Of a DNA stretch of 64,000 nucleotides, positions 31,264 to 40,105 are shown one piece after another. The notes beneath the pieces are model-generated. The model saw only the letters and a program-made list of their open reading frames with translations, did not search any database and was not told where the DNA came from. The first letter of the stretch is position 1. The number at the start of each line of letters is the position of its first letter. A program made the translations under genes and the position numbers. This DNA is from JAVKBW01 sp040222995 (GTDB lineage: Bacteria > Pseudomonadota > Alphaproteobacteria > UBA8366 > Aestuariispiraceae): NCBI GenBank assembly GCA_040222995.1, contig JAVKBW010000019.1:124001-188000 (forward strand). The letters are read 5' to 3'.

Positions 31264-32298
31264 TTACTTCTGCAGTTCGGTCCAGACGGCGGTGTAGAGT
31301 TCCTGCGATTCCGGCGGGCAGGCATCGTTGAAGTGACCTGCAGCCCGCAGTTCTTCAGGAATGATGATTTCCCGTGCGGTCGCCATGTCTTCCGGCATAA
31401 AGGCTTCCGACCCCTCAACGCCGTTGGCGTAGCGGGCGAATTCGGAGATCAGGGCCGCATTTTCCGGCGCCATGATGAAGTTCTGGAACAGTTTTGCGTT
31501 TTCAACATTATTGGCATCGGCCAGAACAACAACCGCATCCATCCATACCGAATAGCCCTCTTTCGGATAACCGTACTTGATATCCGGGTTCTTCAGACGG
31601 GCGCGGAAACCGGCGCCATTCCAGTAAAGCGATGCGGAAACATCGTTTGCGGCCAGTTTTTCGACCATGCCGTAGTCCATCGACAGCCATTTCGGCTTGG
31701 CGGCGACCAGAAGATCGCGGACCTTTTTCATTGCCGCCTTGTCAGTGGTGCAGGGTTCGCTGCCGATGTAGTAAAGGGCTGTGTTAATGACGTCCTGCAT
31801 TTCCGGCGCAACATTGATCTTGCCGACAAGTTCTTCCGGCGGATCGAACACGATGGCGGAGGTGTCGATATCGCCGTCATAGACCGAGGTATTTACGATC
31901 ATGCCAACGGTGCCCCACTGCCACGAAACCGAATAGTGGCGGCCCGGATCCCAACTGACATCTTTCCACTTTTCGGCAACATGCTTGAAGTTCTCCATCT
32001 GGTCGGGACGCGTTTCCAGCAACAGGCCTTCGTTGACCCAGACCTGGATATAGGAGTGGGACGGGACGGCGATGTCGAAGCCATGGCCGCCGGCTTTCAC
32101 TTTTGCGAGCGCCGTATCGTTGGAATCGTAGTCGGTGATGGTAACCTTGACGTCGTATTCCTTTTCGAACTTCTCGATCAGCTTCGGACTGGTGTAGTTC
32201 CCCCAGTTGAAGATGTTCAGCTCGCCTTCCGCGAAGGCGGGGGCCGACAAGGCGATGGCCGCCAGACCGGCAATTCCTGCTAAAAGACTCTTCTTCAT
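31264..32298 (-). CDS. potD: polyamine ABC transporter, periplasmic binding protein
   Basis: A protein of 344 residues with a signal peptide (1-23, ending A-P-A-F-A-E) and a type II periplasmic binding fold of the PotD/PotF family. The mature N-terminus has the typical L-N-I-F-N-W-G-N-Y-T-S-P. It would deliver spermidine, putrescine or a related amine to the permease pair encoded upstream on the same strand. A GGGAGA ribosome site precedes the ATG. Naming by pot symbols reflects family; the exact ligand is inferred from the deacetylase and cyclodeaminase neighbours. Confidence 0.9.
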   Translation of the reverse strand: MKKSLLAGIAGLAAIALSAPAFAEGELNIFNWGNYTSPKLIEKFEKEYDVKVTITDYDSNDTALAKVKAGGHGFDIAVPSHSYIQVWVNEGLLLETRPDQMENFKHVAEKWKDVSWDPGRHYSVSWQWGTVGMIVNTSVYDGDIDTSAIVFDPPEELVGKINVAPEMQDVINTALYYIGSEPCTTDKAAMKKVRDLLVAAKPKWLSMDYGMVEKLAANDVSASLYWNGAGFRARLKNPDIKYGYPKEGYSVWMDAVVVLADANNVENAKLFQNFIMAPENAALISEFARYANGVEGSEAFMPEDMATAREIIIPEELRAAGHFNDACPPESQELYTAVWTELQK

Positions 32299-32324
32299 TT
32301 TTGATCTCCCTGTTTTTGTCGAAG

Positions 32325-33170
32325 TTAACTTTTACGCCGGTTCAAAAAGAAAAATACGGTAACGATTGCAATGGATACTGCGAGCAGCACGGTTGAAATC
32401 GCATTGATTTCCGGCGTTACAACCCGGCGCAACTGGCCAAGCATATAGGTCGGCAGGGTATCCTGTCCTGCAGATTTTACAAATTCGGTTATAACGACAT
32501 CATCCAGCGAAATGACGAAAGCCAGCATCATGCCGGCCAGAATCCCCGGCCACATCAACGGCAGCGTCACACGCTTGAAGGTCAGCCACGGCGTCGCGTA
32601 AAGATCGGCTGCGGCGGTTTCAAGCGTCAGGTCCATGCCTTCGAGACGCGCCCGGATCGGCAGATAGGCGAACGGGATGCAGAACGCGGTATGCGCCAGA
32701 ATAAGGTAGGCGAGGCCGGAATATCCTGTCGCGGTCTTGATCATGGCGAACAGGGTCAGAAGCGCGACGCCGGTAACGATTTCGGGCACCATCAACGGCT
32801 GATTGATCATCGCGAACACGAAGGTCAGGCCGCGATAGGGTTTGACCCGGGTCGTGCCGAGCGCCGCCATGGTCGCCAGGATGGTCGCGAAAACCGAGGC
32901 AAACACCGCCACCACGACCGATCGTACCGTTGCATCCTGCACCTGCTCATTGTCCCAGGCCGAGATGTACCACCGCCAGGAAAACCCTTCCCAGATGGCC
33001 AGATTGCTGCCGGCATTGAAGGAATAGACGACAAGCGCGATGATCGGCGCATACAGCATCAGAAAACAGGCGATGGCGATCGTCGTGAAGCCGGGCAGTT
33101 TGCGAACGGAAAACGGTTTCGATGGATTGCCTGGTGTGTCTGCCACACCTTTGTCTGCGATATCAGCCAT
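32325..33170 (-). CDS. potC: polyamine ABC transporter permease (PotC/PotI-like)
   Basis: A protein of 281 residues with six transmembrane helices and the inner-membrane permease EAA motif around E-T-A-A-A-D-L-Y-A-T-P-W-L-T-F-K-R-V-T-L-P. It has a proline-rich hydrophilic N-terminus of about 25 residues. It overlaps the upstream permease gene by 8 bases, which suggests balanced translation of the heterodimeric channel. Confidence 0.92.
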   Translation of the reverse strand: MADIADKGVADTPGNPSKPFSVRKLPGFTTIAIACFLMLYAPIIALVVYSFNAGSNLAIWEGFSWRWYISAWDNEQVQDATVRSVVVAVFASVFATILATMAALGTTRVKPYRGLTFVFAMINQPLMVPEIVTGVALLTLFAMIKTATGYSGLAYLILAHTAFCIPFAYLPIRARLEGMDLTLETAAADLYATPWLTFKRVTLPLMWPGILAGMMLAFVISLDDVVITEFVKSAGQDTLPTYMLGQLRRVVTPEINAISTVLLAVSIAIVTVFFFLNRRKS

Positions 33171-34095
33171 TGTAACCGTCCGATTTCTGGATGCCGCGGA
33201 CGTATACGATCAGCGCCACCATAACCAGCATCAACAGGGTTATCGACAGGGCCGACCCCAGCGGCCAGTTGCGGCCCTGACCGAACTGCAGTTCGATAAG
33301 GTTCCCCAGCATCATGTTCTTGCCGCCGCCCAGCACGCGGGGCGTCACATAGGCGCCGAGCGAGGGAATGAAAACCAGAATGGAGCCTGCGACAATGCCC
33401 GGTTTTACCAGCGGAATAATGATCTTGCGCAGCACTTTGAGGCGCGTTGCATACAAATCGTATCCAGCCTCGACCAGCCTGAAATCCAGCTTTTCCATGG
33501 AGGCGTAGATCGGCAGCACCATCAACGGCAGATAAACGTATGTCATGCCGAGCATGATCGAGAAATCCGTGTACAGCATCTGGATCGGCTCATCGATAAC
33601 ACCCAGACCTACCAGAGCGGAATTGATCAGTCCCTGATTCCGGATGACCTCAAGGATCGCGAAGGTTCGGATCAGCAGGTTTGTCCAGAAGGGAATGGTG
33701 ATCAGGAAAAGCCAGACGTTGCGCGATTGCGGTGTGCGCGTGGCGATGAAGTAGGCGGTCGGAAACCCGAAAAACAGCGCGAATATCGTTGTCATGAAGG
33801 ACAATCGGATCGACCGCCACAGGATGGTCAGGTGCGCATCCGCGACGGATAGCGTGTCATCGAAGAAATCGCGCTCCATGACGACTTTGAACCATCCGTC
33901 CCACGAAAACGCCCATTCGACGCCGCCGTAATCGCCCGCTTTCAGGAAGGAGTACAAAAGAACGATCAGCAACGGTCCCGATGCCGCGCAGACCAGAACG
34001 ATGAGGGCCGGCGTATTCAACAGCCAGCGCGTGCGGATTTCCCGCTTTTCCGCCCGCTCCAGCATGGTTTCCTTTGGGGTTTCCTGGGCCGCCAT
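33163..34095 (-). CDS. potB: polyamine ABC transporter permease (PotB/PotH-like)
   Basis: A protein of 310 residues with a charged cytoplasmic N-terminus and six helices. The EAA loop contains V-E-A-G-Y-D-L-Y-A-T-R-L-K-V-L-R-K-I-I-I-P. The large first periplasmic loop (about 60 residues) is typical of PotB/PotH. It sits between the ATPase gene (7-base gap) and potC (8-base overlap). Confidence 0.92.
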   Translation of the reverse strand: MAAQETPKETMLERAEKREIRTRWLLNTPALIVLVCAASGPLLIVLLYSFLKAGDYGGVEWAFSWDGWFKVVMERDFFDDTLSVADAHLTILWRSIRLSFMTTIFALFFGFPTAYFIATRTPQSRNVWLFLITIPFWTNLLIRTFAILEVIRNQGLINSALVGLGVIDEPIQMLYTDFSIMLGMTYVYLPLMVLPIYASMEKLDFRLVEAGYDLYATRLKVLRKIIIPLVKPGIVAGSILVFIPSLGAYVTPRVLGGGKNMMLGNLIELQFGQGRNWPLGSALSITLLMLVMVALIVYVRGIQKSDGYNG

Positions 34096-34102
34096 TACCG
34101 GG

Positions 34103-35215
34103 TCAATCCTTCAGAACCTGAACGGCATGGTCTTCGAACTTGATGCCCACCGTATCGCCTTTTTTGAAGCCGCCGTCGCCGCCACGGCTGTTTTGAATGC
34201 GCGCCACGAACGGTTTTTCGTCGCCCGTATCGACGAAAAAATGCGTATCCGTGCCGAAATACACTATGTTCGATAACGTGCCTGAAAGTTCCGATCCGGA
34301 ATCCGGCGCTGCCAGAACGGCGTGTTCCGGCCGTACGACGATGGTCACGGTCGATCCTGCGGCGGCTTTTTCGGCAACGTCCTGCGGCATGGTCGATGTG
34401 ACTTTCGCGCCCGACGGCAGTGTCAGGCTGGCTTCCGCGCCATTGACGGCGGTGAGATCCGCCAGAATAAAGTTGGTGTCGCCGATGAAATTCGCGACGA
34501 AACGTTCAGCCGGGCGCTCGTAAATTTCCCGGGGCGACCCCAGTTGCAACACCTTGCCGTTCTGCATGACGGCAACCCGGTCAGACATCGTCAGCGCTTC
34601 TTCCTGGTCGTGGGTGACGAACACGAAGGTGATGCCGGTTTCGTTCTGCAACCGTTTCAACTCGATCTGCATTTCCTTGCGAAGTTTGTAATCAAGCGCG
34701 GAAAGCGGCTCGTCCAGCAACAATACTTTCGGATGCGGGGCGAGGGCGCGGGCAAGGGCGACACGCTGTTGCTGGCCGCCGGAAATCTGGTCTGTACGGC
34801 GGTTGCGCTGTTCCTGCATCTGCACCAGGTCGAGCATTTCGTCGATGGTTTTCGTGATCTCGCTTTTGGATTTGCCCAGCATTTCGAGGCCGAAGCCGAT
34901 ATTTTGCGCCACCGTCATGTGCGGAAACAGGGCGTAGCTCTGAAAAACCGTATTTACCGGTCGTTTGAAAGGCGGCAGACCGGATATGTCCACGCCCTCC
35001 ATCAGAATTTCGCCTTTTGTCGGGTGATCGAAACCGGCAATCATCCGAAGCAGGGTGGTTTTACCGCATCCGGACGGCCCGAGAAGCGTTAGAAACTCGT
35101 TTTCCTTGATGGCTATGGAAACATCGTCGACGGCGCGTACTTCACTTCCGGCACTGTCGAATATCTTGGTAACGCCTATCGCTTCAATCGCGAAGGATTG
35201 AGTCTTGTCTGACAT
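34103..35215 (-). CDS. potA: polyamine ABC transporter ATP-binding protein
   Basis: A protein of 370 residues. It has Walker A G-P-S-G-C-G-K-T-T, Q-loop V-F-Q-S-Y-A-L-F-P-H, signature I-S-G-G-Q-Q-Q-R-V-A-L-A-R-A-L, Walker B L-L-L-D-E-P-L-S-A-L-D and H-loop T-H-D-Q-E-E-A, followed by a C-terminal TOBE regulatory domain from about residue 285. It is first in the potABCD-type operon. The ATG at 35213-35215 was taken because homology starts there; an ATG six codons earlier is possible. Confidence 0.93.
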   Translation of the reverse strand: MSDKTQSFAIEAIGVTKIFDSAGSEVRAVDDVSIAIKENEFLTLLGPSGCGKTTLLRMIAGFDHPTKGEILMEGVDISGLPPFKRPVNTVFQSYALFPHMTVAQNIGFGLEMLGKSKSEITKTIDEMLDLVQMQEQRNRRTDQISGGQQQRVALARALAPHPKVLLLDEPLSALDYKLRKEMQIELKRLQNETGITFVFVTHDQEEALTMSDRVAVMQNGKVLQLGSPREIYERPAERFVANFIGDTNFILADLTAVNGAEASLTLPSGAKVTSTMPQDVAEKAAAGSTVTIVVRPEHAVLAAPDSGSELSGTLSNIVYFGTDTHFFVDTGDEKPFVARIQNSRGGDGGFKKGDTVGIKFEDHAVQVLKD

Positions 35216-35350
35216 TCTATTTCTGAGCCCCAACCGCTTTTGCAGCCTGTTCGCTATTTATTATGGCTTTTTCGCCTTGTTCTTCGGATCATAAGCCAAT
35301 TATGTCCAGCCCGTCACCCTGCAATATCCCGAACGCGGCGTTTAACGGTA

Positions 35351-36361
35351 TCAGGCGAAACGCAGCTTCTGCCCCAATCCGAGTTTTTCTGCCTTTTCCA
35401 GGAACAGATGACCCATGGCGATATCGCTGAGACTAAGCCCGCGGTGCCAGAACAGGTTTGTCTCGTCATCGCTTTCGCGGCCCGGTTTCAGGCCTGCGGC
35501 GATCTGACCGAGTTCCGCATGAAGGGTATCGGCTGACAGTTTCCCCTGATTGACATGTTCGCGCAGGCTGCCGAAGGGGCCGCCCTTGCACTGTCCCCAG
35601 TCGTCGACAACCATCTTGTCCATGATATCGGTGAGCGACAGTTCAACGGCGCTCATCGTGCCGTAGGGGACCACGAAAGCGGACTTCTTGATCCACTCTG
35701 TTTTCAGCAGTGGTGTGGGTTCGTTGAGGCGGGAAGCCTCGACCACGATGTCGGCGTCGCGGACGCAGCTTTCCCAGTCCTCTGTCACGGTGATTTTCTT
35801 GCCGAGATCGGCGCTGAGCTTGTCTGCGAAGGCGTTGCGGCTTTCGGGCCGGCGTGAGTGCACGCGAATTTCGTCGAAATCGTACAATTCGTTCAACAGG
35901 CGCACATTCCAGTAGGCCGTTCCCCGCGCACCGATATGACCGAGAATCTTTGAATTCTTGCGGGCCAGATGCTTGGCGCCAAGCGCGGTAATCGCGCCGG
36001 TCCGCATATCCGTGATGTCCGATGCGTCGATAACGGCGAGCGGTGTGCCCGTCTGCGGGTCGAAGAGATTCAGCAGCGCCATTTCCGACCGCAGGCCGCT
36101 TTTGTAGTTGTCCACGAAGTCACCGACGATTTTAACGCCGGCTTTGCCAAGTGGTGCAACATAGCCTCGTAACACATTGAAATGACCGTTTATTTCCGGC
36201 GAAGGCATAAGGTGAACCCGTGGTTCGATTGCGACGTCTCCCTTGCCTTGCGCGATCAGCGCCTGTTCGACGGCGTCGAGAATTTCGCTGTCCTGCAGAT
36301 CCAGACGCGCGATATCGGGTCCACCCAGCCAGGTGAGGTGGATTGCTTCAGTATCAGGCAT
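35351..36361 (-). CDS. ornithine cyclodeaminase / mu-crystallin family protein
   Basis: A protein of 336 residues with the family fold: R-V-H-L-M-P and K-I-V-G-D-F substrate segments near 48-82, an A-V-I-D-A-S-D-I-T-D-M-R-T-G-A segment near 110-124, and a Rossmann dinucleotide region starting L-G-H-I-G-A-R-G-T-A at about 140. Members convert ornithine to proline and ammonia or reduce cyclic imino acids. With a polyamine transporter upstream on the same strand (135-base gap), a role downstream of putrescine or ornithine is plausible, but the substrate is not proven. Confidence 0.8.
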   Translation of the reverse strand: MPDTEAIHLTWLGGPDIARLDLQDSEILDAVEQALIAQGKGDVAIEPRVHLMPSPEINGHFNVLRGYVAPLGKAGVKIVGDFVDNYKSGLRSEMALLNLFDPQTGTPLAVIDASDITDMRTGAITALGAKHLARKNSKILGHIGARGTAYWNVRLLNELYDFDEIRVHSRRPESRNAFADKLSADLGKKITVTEDWESCVRDADIVVEASRLNEPTPLLKTEWIKKSAFVVPYGTMSAVELSLTDIMDKMVVDDWGQCKGGPFGSLREHVNQGKLSADTLHAELGQIAAGLKPGRESDDETNLFWHRGLSLSDIAMGHLFLEKAEKLGLGQKLRFA

Positions 36362-36369
36362 GTAGTCCT

Positions 36370-37365
36370 CTATCGGGTGACAGTGGCGGGGATAATCGTT
36401 GTCCGAGTTTCCTTATCGCCACGCCAAAACACAAGCAGGGTCTCTTCATCCGGCAGAAGAAGATAGGATGCCGTCATGGCGTCGGCCCGGGTTTTCACCT
36501 TACGGGTGCCGATCTGCGTGACGATATCGCCTGCCTCAAGACCGGCATTGTCCGCCGGACTTCCTTCCCGGACACGTGAGACTAGTGCGCCTGCGACGGT
36601 TTCCCGGCTTTCCAGCGGCAGATCGCCAAAGCCGATACCCATGGCGGTGCGGCGGACGCGCCCTTCGTTCAGAAGGTCGTCGATGACCCGCGACAGCAGG
36701 TCTGACGATACCGCGAAGTTCACCCCGACATTGGCGTCCGACTGTTTCGTGACAATGGCCAATAAAAGCCCGACAAGGTTGCTCTGACGGTCGAACAGAC
36801 CGCCGCCGGACATGCCGGGATTCATCGCGGCGTCTGTCTGCACGAAATCTTCGATGGCGTTGAAGCCGGCGTCGGAAACGCTGCGCGCGGAAACCACACC
36901 GCAGGTCACAGAGAGATCGAGGCCGAAAGCGTTGCCGATGGCGCAGACATCCTCGCCAAGGCCGGGCGGTTCGGCTGTCTGGACCGGTGGCAGAGAAACA
37001 CCGTCCGGCAGGCGTGCTTTCAGGAGCGCAAGATCTGTCGCCCGGTCGCCGGCAACCAGATCAGCCTTGAAAACCCGCCCGTCGTAGAGGCGGATTCTGA
37101 TGGATTCCGCCTGCTCGACAACATGCAACGCCGTTGCAAGGTAACCCTCGGCGCGCCAGACGACCGCGGTTCCTTCCGGCGCCGTGCCGGCCGGGACCTG
37201 GGGCGCGCCGCCCTGTTCGTATCCGGGCCATTTCGGCAGAACGCTGACAACGGACGCGATGGCGCGTTCCATATCGGTCTGGGCGGCTGCCGGCGTCGAC
37301 AGAAAGAAAAGGCCGATGAGAAGCGTAAGGGCGGCGGGTCCGACAGACCGAAACAGTCCGTTCAT
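36370..37365 (-). CDS. secreted S1C (HtrA/Deg-like) serine protease with PDZ domain
   Basis: A protein of 331 residues with a signal peptide (1-28, ending S-T-P-A-A-A-Q), a trypsin-like domain and one PDZ domain (about 230-320). The catalytic triad is His in T-A-L-H-V-V, Asp in A-T-D-L-A-L-L and Ser in G-M-S-G-G-G-L-F. The usual Asn before the Ser is Met and the following Pro is Gly. It begins ATGA on the stop of the WD40-cytochrome c gene, placing it at the end of the formate dehydrogenase operon, where it may serve periplasmic quality control. Confidence 0.85.
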   Translation of the reverse strand: MNGLFRSVGPAALTLLIGLFFLSTPAAAQTDMERAIASVVSVLPKWPGYEQGGAPQVPAGTAPEGTAVVWRAEGYLATALHVVEQAESIRIRLYDGRVFKADLVAGDRATDLALLKARLPDGVSLPPVQTAEPPGLGEDVCAIGNAFGLDLSVTCGVVSARSVSDAGFNAIEDFVQTDAAMNPGMSGGGLFDRQSNLVGLLLAIVTKQSDANVGVNFAVSSDLLSRVIDDLLNEGRVRRTAMGIGFGDLPLESRETVAGALVSRVREGSPADNAGLEAGDIVTQIGTRKVKTRADAMTASYLLLPDEETLLVFWRGDKETRTTIIPATVTR

Positions 37366-38714
37366 TGCTGCGCCCTGGCGGATTCCGGGTCCGTATAGAT
37401 TTTGAGAAATTCGATCAGCGCCTGCCGATCTTCCGGTTTCGGTAGTTTCTGAAGCGGCATCTTGGTTCCCGGTAACAGCACATCCGGCCCCAGTTCGAAC
37501 AGTTTCGATATGGTTTCTTCATTCCAGACGATATCGCTGTTTCGCAGCGCCTCGGAATAGTGATAGCCGGGATAGCTGCCGACCTTCCGGCCGAAGATGT
37601 TTTCAAGCGACGGGCCCGATCGCCGTGTGCCGTCATCGGCGAGCGAATGACAGATGGCGCATTTGCGAAAATGAAAACTGCCGCGCTCGACCGGGTCGTC
37701 GGAATTGGCGAGGTCCGCCGCCACCCTGTCGACGGGTTGGTACGGGGTGGTCTCGCCGGCAACCGGTTTGCCGTCGGAAACCCGCCAGCCCCGCGCCACC
37801 TTGTCGACGCCGGCAGCATAGATCGACGTGCCATCGGGTGAAAATTCCAGCGACCAGACGGCCCGGTAATATTCGACAGGCAACTTTTGTTTCGGCTCGT
37901 CGCCGCTTTCCCAGATCAATATGAAGCCATCGGTCGATCCGCTGGCGAACGCATCGCCGGACGGGCTGATTGCGACAGCCAGAATAGACCCTTCATGGCC
38001 TTTCACCACTCTCTTAAGTGTGCCGGAAGCCGTATCCCACAGCCGGATAAATCCATCGGACGACCCGGTAATGAGAGTTTCTCCGTCCGCCGACAAGGCC
38101 ATGTCGTTGACCGGGAAATCCTTGTCCGTCAGGCGACGGGGGGCCGTGTCGCCGATAACAGGCCAGACCCAGATGGCGCCGTCATAGCCTGCTGAATAGA
38201 CGAATTCGCCGGACGGCGAAAACTGGACCGCATTGATGTTGTTTCGATGCTGGTCGAATACGCGTACGAGTGCGCCGGTATCGGCATTCCAGACCTTTAC
38301 TGTCCGGTCCCACGACCCGGTCGCAATGTAACGGCCATCGGCGGATGCGGCGACGGTTACCGCCTTCTTGTCATGGGCGGAGATCGTTTTGCGAAGTTTT
38401 GCGGTTTCCCGGTCCCACAGGCGCAATGTTCCGTCGTCGCTGACGGAAGCGATGCGATGCGGCAGAAACGCGGCCGCATTTACGGCGGCGCCGTGGCCGA
38501 CGAAGGCAAGCCGCTCGCTCTGGCTATCCAGATCCCACAGGATCAGCATGTCGTCGAAAGCAGAGGTGACGGCCGTTTTACCATCCGACGAAATGACGAT
38601 ATCTCGCACGGGCGCACCATGGCCGACAAGGTCGGCGAAGCCGGGAAGGGAGGGTAACATCAGGATTGCGGCAACAGCCGCTTTCCTGAGAAATACTTTC
38701 AGGATACCTGGCAT
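37362..38714 (-). CDS. WD40 beta-propeller fused to a class I cytochrome c
   Basis: A protein of 450 residues with a signal peptide (1-27). Seven WD40 repeats can be counted, each ending in W-D, W-N, W-P, W-E or W-R, which makes a complete propeller through about residue 320. A C-terminal cytochrome c domain follows, with heme motif C-A-I-C-H, the G-P-S-L-E-N-I-F-G segment and an axial Met in T-K-M-P-L. It lies 20 bases after the FDH cytochrome b subunit gene and overlaps the protease gene by 4 bases. A periplasmic electron acceptor docked by the propeller is a reasonable inference. Confidence 0.85.
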   Translation of the reverse strand: MPGILKVFLRKAAVAAILMLPSLPGFADLVGHGAPVRDIVISSDGKTAVTSAFDDMLILWDLDSQSERLAFVGHGAAVNAAAFLPHRIASVSDDGTLRLWDRETAKLRKTISAHDKKAVTVAASADGRYIATGSWDRTVKVWNADTGALVRVFDQHRNNINAVQFSPSGEFVYSAGYDGAIWVWPVIGDTAPRRLTDKDFPVNDMALSADGETLITGSSDGFIRLWDTASGTLKRVVKGHEGSILAVAISPSGDAFASGSTDGFILIWESGDEPKQKLPVEYYRAVWSLEFSPDGTSIYAAGVDKVARGWRVSDGKPVAGETTPYQPVDRVAADLANSDDPVERGSFHFRKCAICHSLADDGTRRSGPSLENIFGRKVGSYPGYHYSEALRNSDIVWNEETISKLFELGPDVLLPGTKMPLQKLPKPEDRQALIEFLKIYTDPESARAQQ

Positions 38715-38734
38715 TCAGGGTCTTCGCGCGGGTT

Positions 38735-39913
38735 TTACTCTGCGGGCGCTTTGGAACTGCTCCTCGATTCCGGCGGCGTCCGCTGCATTTCCTGAACCTC
38801 TTCCACCCACAGGCTGTGATGCTCCTTGGCCCAGTTTAGGTCTACCTGACCGCTTCCCATGGCGTCGAAAGCGCCTTCCATACCGATCGAGCCGATATAG
38901 ATATGCGCCAGAATTACGCAGATCATGAACAGCGACAACATGCCATGCCAAAGCTGGGCGTATTGCTGTTCCTGTATAGGAGACAGGTCGGTCGGCAGCG
39001 AGAACCCGAACGAATTCAGCAGCACGAAGGTTTTGTTGAACATCAGGAATTCGTTCGGCCACATCAGCGCGATGCCGGACAGGCTGAGCGAAGCGCCACA
39101 CAGAATGGTAAGCCAGAAAATCACCTTCTGGCCGGCGTTGAACTTTTTCGCGGGCGGATGCATTCCCTTCGACAGGATGCCGCCGCCCTGCATCGCCCAG
39201 GTGATATCGGTGCGGCTCGGCAGGTTATGGCGAACCCACATCAGGAAAATCAGCACCAGCCCCGCCATAAACGCGAAGGCCGCGTAATGGTGAACATACT
39301 TGCCGGCCAGGGTGATCGCCGAAAATGCACTTTTGCCGATCACCGGCATCAGCACAGTCTTGCCGTACAGGATGTTCAGCCCGGTCAGGCCCAGCAGAAT
39401 GAACGATCCGGCCGTCAGCCAGTGGCCGATCCGCTCGAAAATTTTGAAACGCTCAATCGTAATGCCGGACTTGCCGTGTTCAATTTTGATTCGGCCGCGA
39501 ATGGCGAAGAAAAGAACCAGCAGCACGAGAATTCCGCCCATACCGTAGACGCCCCATTTGGTTACCTCGTTGTTGCGCATGTCACGCCAGAGCTGACCGG
39601 CGGTCACCTGAGCACCGAAGATTTCGGAGTTCCGGGGCTGGCCGGGCGGCTGGATCAGCAGGCCGCTTTCGCCGCGCGGATTGGCCACCGTGCCGCGTTC
39701 GCCGGACCGGATGGCACGCCAGAAGTCGGAATCGCTGTTTGCGCCCTGGGTCGTGAACGGATCTTCTGGACCGGCGGATGATGTGTCCGCATCCTGCGCA
39801 TGAACGGGCTGCGAAACGAGACCCGTAAAACCAAGAATCGCGACCAGCAGCGCCGTCACAAAGAGTGTCCAAATCGGACCGCGATCAATAACCGTTTGGT
39901 TTGCCTTCGCCAT
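38735..39913 (-). CDS. formate dehydrogenase gamma subunit (cytochrome b556)
   Basis: A protein of 392 residues with an N-terminal hydrophobic helix or signal (about 14-38), a periplasmic stretch, then transmembrane helices at about 122-139, 163-185, 208-232, 265-288 and 325-345. This is the layout of long FdoI/FdhC-type subunits. Heme-ligand His residues lie in E-R-I-G-H-W, the Y-V-H-H-Y segment and H-G-M-L. It anchors the catalytic dimer to the membrane and passes electrons to quinone, or here possibly to the cytochrome c encoded next. It is separated from the beta subunit gene by 192 bases containing two hairpins. Confidence 0.92.
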   Translation of the reverse strand: MAKANQTVIDRGPIWTLFVTALLVAILGFTGLVSQPVHAQDADTSSAGPEDPFTTQGANSDSDFWRAIRSGERGTVANPRGESGLLIQPPGQPRNSEIFGAQVTAGQLWRDMRNNEVTKWGVYGMGGILVLLVLFFAIRGRIKIEHGKSGITIERFKIFERIGHWLTAGSFILLGLTGLNILYGKTVLMPVIGKSAFSAITLAGKYVHHYAAFAFMAGLVLIFLMWVRHNLPSRTDITWAMQGGGILSKGMHPPAKKFNAGQKVIFWLTILCGASLSLSGIALMWPNEFLMFNKTFVLLNSFGFSLPTDLSPIQEQQYAQLWHGMLSLFMICVILAHIYIGSIGMEGAFDAMGSGQVDLNWAKEHHSLWVEEVQEMQRTPPESRSSSKAPAE

Positions 39914-40011
39914 GATGCTTTCCCCTAGAGCGGGTTGAGGTCGAACAGCAATCGTCTATCCCGATGAAACGGGCTGCGATGCCGGTCGGTTGAGGGCTTG
40001 TAACCTGTTTT

Positions 40012-40073
40012 TCCGACCCGAACCGGGTCGGATCGAAGAAGGCGGGGGTATTCGCACAAACCGAACACCCCCG
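40012..40073. repeat. two strong hairpins between FDH beta and gamma genes
   Basis: One perfect 9-bp stem (40012-40020 with 40024-40032, 3-base loop) and one stem of about 12 pairs with one G-T (40043-40054 with 40062-40073, 7-base loop). On the minus-strand transcript neither is followed by a U run, so they look like mRNA-processing or stability elements within the operon rather than terminators. Confidence 0.5.
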
Positions 40074-40105
40074 TCCCACTTCATTCCGCTACAGACCGGT
40101 TCAGG

